Part shown: one piece after another, positions 9,938-16,297 of the stretch
Layout of the letters: each line of letters opens with the position of its first letter
Numbering within the stretch: position 1 is the stretch's first letter
From: JBEKCP01 sp050014815
GTDB taxonomy: Bacteria; Planctomycetota; Planctomycetia; Pirellulales; Thermoguttaceae
Reading direction: 5' to 3'
DNA: 16,962 nt
Assembly (NCBI GenBank): GCA_050014815.1
Contig: JBEKCP010000052.1
Coordinates: 1-16,962 of the forward strand
Notes under the pieces: generated by a model
Database searches by the model: none
Told to the model about the DNA's origin: nothing
The model's input: the letters and a program-made list of their open reading frames with translations, nothing else
Position numbers and translations under genes: made by a program

Positions 9938-11245
9938 CTACGGCAGGGCTGCCGCTCGGATCCGCTTGGCCAGCAATCGGCGCAGCCGGCGGAGCATCGC
10001 CCGGTGCTGGAACATGAACGGACTGTAGTCGAAAGCCAGCAGGTGCTCGGCCAGGACCAGCCCGATCGGGTTGGCAATGCGGCGGAGCTTCCGCCGGGCG
10101 GCGGCCAGCGTGGTTTCGGTGAGGAGTTGGCGGGCCATCGAGATGCTGGCGGCCAGGTCGGCCGGACCGGGCTCCAGGCTGCTGCGGCCCGCCGATTCAT
10201 ACGGGAAGCCGGGGGTGAGCGGGGCAGGCCAGAATCGCGTCTTGCGGTGCAGCCGATGGCGGTCGTAACGCTGCCGCAGCCGGTGGAGCTTGCCGACCAT
10301 GTCCAGCACGCCCGCCCTCTCGATGTGCCGGACCTCGTGAATGGTCTGGGCCACCATAACGCCCATGAGGCGGGCGGTGGCGACCTTGTCCAGGGGATTG
10401 GGATGGCCGTCGAGGATCGCGAGGAACTGCCGCCGCCGCCATGCCAGCCATTCGGCGGTCAGCCCCGTCACGGCCGGGTCGATGGGAACGACCTGCAAGC
10501 GGCGCGGCGTGTAGTAGACGGCCAGCACCCGATCGACGACCGCTTCGAGGTCCTGGTCGTCCACGGTCCGCTGGAGCCGGGGCAGCGAGATCGTCGAGAA
10601 ATCGACGCGGAGCGACTGGGCCAGGCCGTCCGGGGCGTGGAGGCTTCGCTCGACGGCCCACAGCAGGTCGTCCAGGACGAGCCGGGGGATGTCGGGCCGG
10701 GCGACCAGTCGTCCGATGCCCCGAATCGCCGCGCTGCGGATCCAGAGGCCGATCAGGTAGTGTACCATCTGGCCGTCGCCCAAGCAGATCATCTCGCCGA
10801 TCCGCAGCAAGCGGAGGAGTTCCTCGGCTGCGGCGGCCAGATGGCCCTCGGCCGCCAGGAGCTTGAAACGGATGTAGGGGAGCCGGGCCAACTCGCCCAG
10901 ATTGCAGGCGAAGTCGGAGTCGTCGCTGACCCGGTCGAGGCCCTCGAACGCCGGAAAGCGGAAATGCCCCCGGTCGATGCCTTCCTCCAGCAACCGCACC
11001 GCCTCGGCATTCCGCTGGAGGAGATTGCGGGCCGCGTCGGCATGGGTGCTGCCGAGCGGCGAGCCCTCGGGCTCCTCGATGGTGCCGTAGACCAGCTCAC
11101 CCCAAAGGTCCCCCTCGTCGTCCGGCTTGACGAAAAGCTCGACTGCCCGACGCCAGAGCGCCAAGGCGTTCTGGTCCTCCGGCAAGGGCACCGGGCGGTA
11201 AACGGCTTGGGCGGGAACGGCTTCGAGGAAATCCGCCGGCAACAT
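9938..11245 (-). CDS. Uncharacterised 435-residue protein
   Basis: I do not recognise this family. The frame is open for 435 codons from the ATG at 11245 and uses the same GC-rich third positions as its neighbours. The protein is mostly helical in appearance: leucine- and alanine-rich stretches at about 110-210 (GELARLPYIRFKLLAAEG, AAAAEELLRLLRIGE), no signal peptide and no strong membrane segment. The C-terminal third is rich in Arg and Leu. There are no cysteine clusters or nucleotide-binding motifs. In form it resembles planctomycete-restricted hypothetical proteins with TPR-like helical arrays. It is transcribed in the same direction as the HEAT-repeat gene but separated from it by a 321-bp palindrome-bearing gap, so co-transcription is doubtful. 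No Shine-Dalgarno is seen. Confidence 0.7.
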   Translation of the reverse strand: MLPADFLEAVPAQAVYRPVPLPEDQNALALWRRAVELFVKPDDEGDLWGELVYGTIEEPEGSPLGSTHADAARNLLQRNAEAVRLLEEGIDRGHFRFPAFEGLDRVSDDSDFACNLGELARLPYIRFKLLAAEGHLAAAAEELLRLLRIGEMICLGDGQMVHYLIGLWIRSAAIRGIGRLVARPDIPRLVLDDLLWAVERSLHAPDGLAQSLRVDFSTISLPRLQRTVDDQDLEAVVDRVLAVYYTPRRLQVVPIDPAVTGLTAEWLAWRRRQFLAILDGHPNPLDKVATARLMGVMVAQTIHEVRHIERAGVLDMVGKLHRLRQRYDRHRLHRKTRFWPAPLTPGFPYESAGRSSLEPGPADLAASISMARQLLTETTLAAARRKLRRIANPIGLVLAEHLLAFDYSPFMFQHRAMLRRLRRLLAKRIRAAALP

Positions 11246-11401
11246 GGCGATACTCGTCGTCGGGAGAAAATCGCACCTATTGGCATTCTATTCTCGCATG
11301 CCGGCCCGCCGAAATCCATCGGGGCTGACCGCATTGGGGGCCGCCGGGCAGAAGAGGCGGCAGGTAGGGCCCGCCGCTGACAAAGCCGGCCGACACTGGG
11401 T

Positions 11402-11427
11402 TATAGGACCCATGGGACCTATAGGTC
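11402..11427. repeat. Overlapping short palindromes
   Basis: TATAGG (11402-11407) and CCTATA (11418-11423) enclose the palindrome CCCATGGG (11410-11417 region), and ACCTATAGGT (11418-11427) is itself a perfect 10-base palindrome. It lies in the gene-free gap 11246-11607 beside two longer inverted repeats. The first part of that gap, 11246-11400, shows nothing I can name. Confidence 0.5.
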
Positions 11428-11435
11428 GTATCGGC

Positions 11436-11499
11436 GGGTGGCACGCCCTGAAAGGGCGTGGTGAGCCGTTAGATCACGCCCTTTCAGGGCGTGCCACCC
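11436..11499. repeat. 25-bp perfect inverted repeat
   Basis: Arms 11436-11460 and 11475-11499 are fully complementary around a 14-nt loop. Each arm carries the inner palindrome CGCCCTGAAAGGGCG or its complement, close in design to the CCCCTGAAGGGG core of the composite palindrome at 9804-9848. It sits in the 362-bp gap between two minus-strand genes and has no T-run. Confidence 0.88.
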
Positions 11500-11520
11500 A
11501 TCACTCGACGACTGACAGAG

Positions 11521-11586
11521 CACTAGTTCGGCGTGCAAGCGAGGGCAACTTTCTTGACACTCCCTCGCTTGCGCTTCGGGCTAGTG
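11521..11586. repeat. CAAGCGAGGG-type inverted repeat, copy 1
   Basis: Perfect inner arms GCAAGCGAGGG (11535-11545) and CCCTCGCTTGC (11562-11572) surround a 16-nt spacer. The pairing continues imperfectly outward to CACTAG (11521) and CTAGTG (11586). The same arms occur at 15076-15130 with an unrelated spacer, so this is a repeat family with at least two copies here. It lies just downstream of the DUF11 lipoprotein gene (stop at 11608). Confidence 0.85.
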
Positions 11587-11607
11587 TATGCCCACCCTGC
11601 CGGCGGA

Positions 11608-12810
11608 TTACCGCACGCGGCAGCGGAATCGCAGAACGCCGCCGTGGACCGGCAGGAGCGGATCGGTCAGCTCGCAACGCACCACCACCGAGCCGGCCTC
11701 ATTGGGCTGTGCCGAGAACCTGGCTTCCCGGCTGCACTGGGCACTGTCGGCAACGTATTCCAGCCGGGTGCTCAAACTGTCGAGGATCGTCACGTGGCTG
11801 ATGGGTTGGTTCCCGACGTTGTCGAAGCGGATCGTAAACGACACTTCGTCGCCCGGCTCGGCAAACGGCGTCGAGGCGACCTTCACCAGCCGCAGCCGCG
11901 GCCTTGCCGGGCCCGAACCCACCGTGTAGGTCTGCTGGAGCTTCTGCGATTGCGTCTCGACGTTGGCGGCGGCACGGTCGAGAAGGATCTGGACCTCCTG
12001 GTCGTGGGTCCAGGCGACGGCGGCTTGCACGCCCTTGGCCAGGAACGGCGCCTCCGATTCGATAAAGACGCCCTGGCGGATCATTGCGACGTTTTCGTAG
12101 GCGCGGTAGGCATTGTCGAAGATGCGGGGGCCGATCCGGCTCGACATCGCACCGTCGCCCTGGCGCATGCGGATCGCCTCGGCCGGATGCCGCCCGAGTT
12201 CGGCGACCGGCTGGAGCTTCTGCGCACTCAGCGCGAGGTGATCGCTGGTCCTCGGGGCGGCCGGCCTGGTCGGCAAGTGGACGTCGGCGGCCTTGTCTCG
12301 CTGCTGGTCGATCTGGGCGTCCAACACCTGGCGAACCGCGCCGAAGCGGGGGCTGTAGAGGCAGACGCGATTGCTCGGCTCGACGAGCGTTTGGCCGTCG
12401 AGCGTGTCGAAATGGGCGACGGTGTCTTCGGCAGTCAGGCCGCGGACTTCCTGTCCGCGGACGTCATTCTGCGGGACGACGCGGATGGGCGGCCCGGCAT
12501 GGTCCCCGTCGCAGACGTACTCGTCCGGTGGCCAGGGGCCGACAATGCCCGGCGGCTGCCACGGTCCCACGGGCGAGTACGGCAGCGGGACCCCCAGTTC
12601 CATGCCGGGCATCCGGACGGGGACGGGGCTCTCGGCCGGGGCGCCCGTGTAGGCCTGCGGCGGCAGCGATGGGCCCGGGCCGTCCGACCCGGAAGGCGCC
12701 CCGCCGGTCTCTCTAAAGGCCGGCCCGCGGCAGGAACACAGGATCAGCATGCCCAGGGCGATGATCGCCATCCGCCATGCCAACGGCCAACGATTCGGCA
12801 AGTCGGTCAT
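11608..12810 (-). CDS. DUF11-domain lipoprotein
   Basis: The protein has 400 residues. The start ATG at 12810-12808 overlaps the stop of the preceding gene (TGA at 12809-12807), giving an ATGA junction. The N-terminus has a positively charged start, a hydrophobic stretch AWRMAIIALGMLIL and a lipobox LCSC with Cys27 as the likely lipidated residue. A proline- and glycine-rich linker follows to about residue 95. The C-terminal 100 residues match the DUF11 (conserved repeat) fold: VKVASTPFAEPGDEVSFTIR, then FDNVGNQPISHVTILDSLS and LEYVADSA. Such domains are beta-sandwiches found in surface proteins. The middle part is unassigned. The gene is third in a minus-strand operon after two paralogous exported proteins, so a cell-envelope role is likely. 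The open frame continues upstream to 13323, but that part is a shadow of the neighbour. Confidence 0.82.
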   Translation of the reverse strand: MTDLPNRWPLAWRMAIIALGMLILCSCRGPAFRETGGAPSGSDGPGPSLPPQAYTGAPAESPVPVRMPGMELGVPLPYSPVGPWQPPGIVGPWPPDEYVCDGDHAGPPIRVVPQNDVRGQEVRGLTAEDTVAHFDTLDGQTLVEPSNRVCLYSPRFGAVRQVLDAQIDQQRDKAADVHLPTRPAAPRTSDHLALSAQKLQPVAELGRHPAEAIRMRQGDGAMSSRIGPRIFDNAYRAYENVAMIRQGVFIESEAPFLAKGVQAAVAWTHDQEVQILLDRAAANVETQSQKLQQTYTVGSGPARPRLRLVKVASTPFAEPGDEVSFTIRFDNVGNQPISHVTILDSLSTRLEYVADSAQCSREARFSAQPNEAGSVVVRCELTDPLLPVHGGVLRFRCRVR

Positions 12811-13652
12811 GGCGGCATTTTCTCCACGGGACCGGGCGGGATCGGCTCGGTCGGCGGTTGCGCCGTCGGAGCGGCCGGCGCCGCCTTGACGGCCACGGGC
12901 CGTGGCGCCAGCGGCAGCCACGGCGGCGAGCCGAAGAAGAACCCCGGATCGTGCCGGGCGTCCGGCAGGCGGCCTCCCATCCTCAGAATGGCCACGGGGC
13001 GGCCCAGGCCGTCGGCCACCGCCAGCGGATCGCGGTTGGGGCCCGCGTCGAACCACGACTGCGCCCCGCCGCCGCTCGCGACAGGCAGCGCCTTCTGCGG
13101 ATCTTCCAGGTAGATCACCCGCGTAACGAACCGTCCCGCCAACGACATCTCGAGTTCCGCCTGGGTCAGCTCGACGGGAATCGCAAAGCGGGCCTCCTGG
13201 CCCAGGGGCGCGTAGAGCCGGTCGATCACCTCGATGGTCGGGAAGACTTCGAGGCCCTCGGCCCGCGGGATGTGCGTGACGCGGAGGCGATATACGGAAC
13301 CGATCAGTAGGCCGGCACGGCACGGGGCCGCCTGGCCCGCGTCGAATTGTTGGCCGATAGCCAGCGAGATCAAGGCCCCGGGCGGGGCCTTGACCTCAAC
13401 TGGCTGGAAGAACCCGGGCAATGGTCCGCCCCGCTGGAGTTGCCGGCTGCCAATCGCTCCCGGTGGCATCACGCCATGGTGCAAGTAGTGAACCCCCGCC
13501 TCCTGGGCCCGGAGCGTACCGGCCGGGCACAGGCCGAGAAGGATCACTATTGCCAGGTTGCCGGCAATCCGTCGTCCGAAGAAGCGGCTTCCAAAGAAGC
13601 GGCTTCTAAAGAAGCGGCGCCACGGTGCCTGGCAGCGGAGCATGGAGGCCAT
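12807..13652 (-). CDS. Exported planctomycete-type protein, paralogue of the upstream lipoprotein
   Basis: The protein has 281 residues from the ATG at 13652; a GTG at 13658 and an ATG at 13643 are also in frame. The N-terminus is unusually long and basic (RRFFRSRFFGSRFFGRR at 12-28), followed by a hydrophobic segment NLAIVILLGLCPAGTLRA and a likely cleavage before Gln50. Residues 117-186 match residues 98-166 of the 370-residue lipoprotein encoded upstream: both have (V/M)YRL, an IP(R/G) turn, LE(V/L)(F/Y)P(T/S)IE and FVT(R/K)VIYL. A second shared block is DPLAVADGLGRPVAILRMG. The tail is Pro/Ala-rich. I know this pair only as a planctomycete hypothetical family; no function is proposed. The stop overlaps the DUF11 gene start. 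Confidence 0.8.
   Translation of the reverse strand: MASMLRCQAPWRRFFRSRFFGSRFFGRRIAGNLAIVILLGLCPAGTLRAQEAGVHYLHHGVMPPGAIGSRQLQRGGPLPGFFQPVEVKAPPGALISLAIGQQFDAGQAAPCRAGLLIGSVYRLRVTHIPRAEGLEVFPTIEVIDRLYAPLGQEARFAIPVELTQAELEMSLAGRFVTRVIYLEDPQKALPVASGGGAQSWFDAGPNRDPLAVADGLGRPVAILRMGGRLPDARHDPGFFFGSPPWLPLAPRPVAVKAAPAAPTAQPPTEPIPPGPVEKMPP
13579..13618. repeat. 15-bp tandem repeat encoding RFFGS-like units in a signal peptide
   Basis: AAGAAGCGGCTTCCA and AAGAAGCGGCTTCTA (13579-13593, 13594-13608) are followed by a partial AAGAAGCGGC (13609-13618). The unit contains the palindrome GAAGCGGCTTC. Being 15 bp it keeps frame, and on the minus strand it produces the basic RFF(R/G)S repeats at the head of the exported 281-residue protein. 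Confidence 0.85.
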
Positions 13653-13684
13653 TGTCACGGGCTGCTTCGGGTTGTGTATGACAG

Positions 13685-13748
13685 AAGGGGACAGTCCGAT
13701 GATCGCCGGGCGAGAATCGCTGGCGAGAATCGGAACAGTCCCCCACTT
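13685..13748. repeat. Diverged relative of the GGGGACAG palindrome family, intergenic
   Basis: The element begins GAAGGGGACAGTCCGAT (13685-13700 region) and ends ATCGGAACAGTCCCC (13729-13743). GGGGAC pairs with GTCCCC and TCCGAT with ATCGGA, separated by a small internal loop, so pairing is imperfect. The 28-nt centre contains GGCGAGAATCG twice (13709-13719 and 13722-13732). The outer sequence and a possible reading EGDSP...GTVP match the elements in hydA and in the LolA-like gene, but the core differs. It lies between the two paralogous exported-protein genes. Confidence 0.6.
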
Positions 13749-13770
13749 CCTGGTTCGGTCGTTTCTGGAG

Positions 13771-14883
13771 TTAGTTGGCCGGGGTTCCGACGTTGGCGTT
13801 GGTGACGCAGGGTGTTACCGGGCCGGACGGATCGCCGGCGGGAGCACCGCCGTCGGGGCAAGGCGCGGCGTCGCCCCGGCACGGCCGGTTGCCCAGGCAC
13901 GCGCCATCCCTCGTCCGCTCCACAATCCGCACGTGGTCGACCGGCACCGGGTAGCTCATGCCGGGCACTTGCCTCACGTCGACCCGGACCTCGTGCGTCG
14001 GCTCCGGCAAACGCACCGCGGTGTGGTTGACGATCACGTGCCGCTGCAGGCCGGCGGGGACTCCCAGCGGAACGTGGGGCGGACCCACCAATCCGATGGG
14101 CGTGCCGGAGATCGGCATCCCGTACTGCGGGGCGGTCATGCCGGCGACATAGGGGCCGGCAATTCCGACCGGGCAGGCCCCGCGGCCCGCCATCGCCGCC
14201 TGAAAGGCCATCGCCTGGACGCCGCCGCCCGGGCCGGCGCCGGCGGGCAGTTGCATGTCCTTGTTGCCCAGCCGGACGATCGCCAGGATGGCCCCCCGGC
14301 GGTCCGCCTCGACCACGGGATCCACCCCCGGCTCCAGTCGCGTGCTGACCAGCGTCTCGACGCCCGCCAAGGCCAACTCCTGGAACTCCGGATCGGGCAG
14401 GTAGATGACCTTGGTCACGAAATTGCCCTGGAGGACCTGGTCGAAGTCCTCTTCGGTGAATTGGATGGGAATGGCATTATGGGCCAGGAATGCCTCGGTC
14501 CGCGGCACGGCAAACGCCAGCTCGATCGACGGATAGAGCTCGACCCCCGGCCGGCCGGGGATGTTCGCCAGCTTCAGGCGGTACATCAGCCCCTGGGGGA
14601 AGTTGTATCGGGCCGGGGCCACCAGCGGCTCCGAGTCGAACCGGCCCGGATAGGTCACGTCCCATTGGATCGTCACGCCCTCAGGGCCGGCGAACTGAAG
14701 CTGCGATACCGATCCCACCTGCGGAGTAGGAGGCTGATACATCATCACGCCTGGTCCCGGGCCGTCCACTCCCGGGCCGGGGTGCATCATCATGTCGTTT
14801 GGCGGCAGGTTGCCATGGAGGTGTCTGGAACACCCTGTGGCGACCATGACCATGGCGAGCAAGAACACTACGGTAATCCTCAT
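13771..14883 (-). CDS. Exported lipoprotein, first gene of the paralogue operon
   Basis: The protein has 370 residues from the ATG at 14883, preceded by a G-run (GGGGGG) that may serve as a weak ribosome site; the in-frame TTG at 14898 is less likely. The signal sequence MRITVVFLLAMVMVATGC is a clear lipoprotein signal with Cys18. After a Met/Pro/Gly-rich spacer (25-55) comes the paralogous block at 98-166, ending FVTKVIYLPDPE, and then DPVVEADRRGAILAIVRLG. The remainder is rich in Gly, Pro and Ala, with six cysteines from about residue 225 on, four of them in the last 50 residues (CLGNRPC, APCPDG, TPC). No enzymatic motif is visible. It begins a minus-strand operon of three envelope proteins and is divergent from the LolA-like gene. 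Confidence 0.82.
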   Translation of the reverse strand: MRITVVFLLAMVMVATGCSRHLHGNLPPNDMMMHPGPGVDGPGPGVMMYQPPTPQVGSVSQLQFAGPEGVTIQWDVTYPGRFDSEPLVAPARYNFPQGLMYRLKLANIPGRPGVELYPSIELAFAVPRTEAFLAHNAIPIQFTEEDFDQVLQGNFVTKVIYLPDPEFQELALAGVETLVSTRLEPGVDPVVEADRRGAILAIVRLGNKDMQLPAGAGPGGGVQAMAFQAAMAGRGACPVGIAGPYVAGMTAPQYGMPISGTPIGLVGPPHVPLGVPAGLQRHVIVNHTAVRLPEPTHEVRVDVRQVPGMSYPVPVDHVRIVERTRDGACLGNRPCRGDAAPCPDGGAPAGDPSGPVTPCVTNANVGTPAN

Positions 14884-14904
14884 GGCATTCCCCCCCAACT
14901 GACC

Positions 14905-14933
14905 TAGACCATCTCGCGTGGCCGTCTTACAAT
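14905..14933 (+). promoter_or_regulatory. Candidate promoter of the LolA-like gene
   Basis: TAGACC (14905-14910) and TACAAT (14928-14933) are spaced by 17 bases, matching consensus at 4 of 6 and 5 of 6. A transcript starting near 14940 would carry the repeat at 15076-15130 in its leader. Apart from this and the repeat, the divergent gap 14884-15133 shows nothing else I can name. Confidence 0.3.
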
Positions 14934-15075
14934 ACGGACCGTCTGAGCAGTATTGGTCGGCCTGCTACAACACGAATCTTTGGCAAATCCGTCATAACCT
15001 GCAAAATACCGCCATGAGATCCAGGCTTCCCATTTTCGTTACTTTGCCAAGGTTCGCCAGCCGAGCGCACACCAG

Positions 15076-15130
15076 CCCGACGCGCAAGCGAGGGACTTCT
15101 GTGATTTCTGCCCCTCGCTTGCGCGTCGGG
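15076..15130. repeat. CAAGCGAGGG-type inverted repeat, copy 2, at the start of the LolA-like gene
   Basis: Perfect 19-bp arms at 15076-15094 and 15112-15130 enclose a 17-nt spacer. The core arm GCAAGCGAGGG is shared with the copy at 11535-11545. It is in frame with the downstream gene and reads SPTRKRG on the left arm and PRLRVG on the right. It ends 3 nt before the preferred start codon (15134). Confidence 0.9.
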
Positions 15131-15133
15131 GTA

Positions 15134-16159
15134 ATGAGTTTGATGTTCACCCTACTGCTTGCGGGCAGCGGTCCCCTGTCTGTTGGGTGGATCGCGGCCC
15201 AGGAACCTGCGACTACGGCGGCAGGGCCGCTCACCACGGGCACTGCACAGAATACGGCCGGCGCGGCCGCCAGCCAGGCCCAAGCCCTCCTGGAACGCGC
15301 GGGACGGTCGATTGAAACCCACCGGTCGATCTCCGCCCGCATCTTTCAGCATGCCGACCTGTTCGGCCATCAATTGATGGGCTCCGGCCGTTACCGCGAA
15401 GTCTGCCAGGGGGCCATCCCGCTGATCCGACTGGAACTGAAGATCCAGATCGCCGAGCAGGCCGCCAGCCTCGTTCAAGTGTGCGACGGCCGCCACCTCT
15501 GGACGTACCGGAAGCTACTCGATGCGGAGACGCTCAGTTACATAGACGCCGTCCGGGTCACGGAGGCCCTCGGGCGGATCGAGCGAGGAAGAGTGGAAGC
15601 CGGAAAAGGGGACAGGTACCTTTTGTGCGAAGCACCCGGAGGGCCGTTCCGGCAAAAGGTACCTGTCCCCTTTTCCTGGCCGGCGGTGGGGCTGGGGGGA
15701 GTGTCCCGCATGCTCCGCGGCCTCCGCGATGCCTTCGAGTTCACCTCCGCCCAGCAAGGCCGGGTCGGGGACCTGGCCGTCTGGAAAATCGTGGGCGGTT
15801 GGCGGCCCTACCACCTCGCGAGGCTCCTGCCCAAGCAGAAGGACAAGATCGAGCAGGGCGGGTCGGTCGATCTCGGCTACCTCCCCGAGCACCTGCCCGA
15901 CCGCGTAGTCCTGTACTTGGGCCAGGAGGACCTTTTCCCCCGCCGCATCGACTACTACCGGGTCGCGGCGCCGAAGAAGAGCCGTTTTGAGGTGAAGGAC
16001 GATCGGACGCTCATGACGGTCGAGTTCATCGACGTGGCTTTCGACATCCCGATCGCGGATGGGCAGTTCGTCTACAATCCGGGCACGGCCGAGAGGTCCG
16101 ATCGGACGGAGGAGTTGCTCCAGTCGCTCACCGCCGGCCGGCCGGTCCCGCCGAAGTGA
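15134..16159 (+). CDS. Exported LolA-like/DUF2092-type protein with in-frame palindrome insertion
   Basis: The protein has 341 residues from the ATG at 15134. Residues 1-23 (MSLMFTLLLAGSGPL...IAAQ) look like a signal peptide core with an uncharged start. The frame is open upstream to an ATG at 15014 (381 residues), which would include the repeat-encoded basic stretch SPTRKRG...PRLRVG, so the real start is uncertain. After a linker, ALLERAGRSIETHRSISARI, then GSGRYRE and LIRLELKIQ match the opening strands of the LolA-like fold seen in planctomycete exported proteins. The C-terminal strands RIDYYRV, LMTVEFIDVAFDIPI and FVYNPG close it. Such proteins are likely periplasmic lipid- or lipoprotein-binding, but function is inferred from fold only. 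Residues about 156-182 come from the palindromic element at 15602-15676 and interrupt the domain between EALGRIERG and the next helix. Confidence 0.78.
   Translation: MSLMFTLLLAGSGPLSVGWIAAQEPATTAAGPLTTGTAQNTAGAAASQAQALLERAGRSIETHRSISARIFQHADLFGHQLMGSGRYREVCQGAIPLIRLELKIQIAEQAASLVQVCDGRHLWTYRKLLDAETLSYIDAVRVTEALGRIERGRVEAGKGDRYLLCEAPGGPFRQKVPVPFSWPAVGLGGVSRMLRGLRDAFEFTSAQQGRVGDLAVWKIVGGWRPYHLARLLPKQKDKIEQGGSVDLGYLPEHLPDRVVLYLGQEDLFPRRIDYYRVAAPKKSRFEVKDDRTLMTVEFIDVAFDIPIADGQFVYNPGTAERSDRTEELLQSLTAGRPVPPK
15602..15676. repeat. Cloverleaf-like palindromic element, copy 2, inserted in frame in the LolA-like gene
   Basis: Perfect 23-bp arms (15602-15624 and 15654-15676) flank a 29-nt core that reads GTGC-GAA-GCAC, CC-GGA-GG, GCCG-TTC-CGGC. 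This is the reverse complement of the hydA copy except in two loops. The arms share AAAAGGGGACAG with the hydA copy, but the inner nine bases differ at four positions and every change is matched on the other arm. No stop codon occurs in any of six frames. In the gene it reads KGDRYLL at one end and PVPFS at the other, in the same arm phase as in hydA. Confidence 0.93.
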
Positions 16160-16195
16160 CGCGGAGGACGTGCTCGGCGTTGGCGGGTAACATAG

Positions 16196-16260
16196 GGTAG
16201 GGCCCGCTTGCCGAGCGGGATTCCGTTTCGCAGGGTCCCGCTCGGCACGCGGGACCTACC
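16196..16260. repeat. 25-bp inverted repeat with two mismatches between convergent genes
   Basis: Arms 16196-16220 and 16236-16260 pair at 23 of 25 positions around a 15-nt loop; the right arm includes TCCCGCTCGGC and GGGACCTACC. It lies between the ends of the LolA-like gene (16159) and the TaqI-like fragment (16298) and may end transcription from both sides, but has no T-run. The sequence is unlike the other palindromes here. Confidence 0.85.
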
Positions 16261-16297
16261 GGCTGCGCCCCGGTCCGGACTGCGTTGGGCCGGGCGG

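Noticed and set aside
11436..11586. CRISPR array
   Set aside because: Two different inverted repeats, not regularly spaced direct repeats; no cas genes.
13558..14907. 449-codon plus-strand frame opposite the paralogue genes
   Set aside because: Shadow of the minus-strand lipoproteins, which have signal peptides and mutual homology.
14918..15133. LolA-like gene starting at 14918
   Set aside because: The earliest start overlaps the candidate promoter and the N-terminal residues have no family character; the signal peptide begins near 15134.
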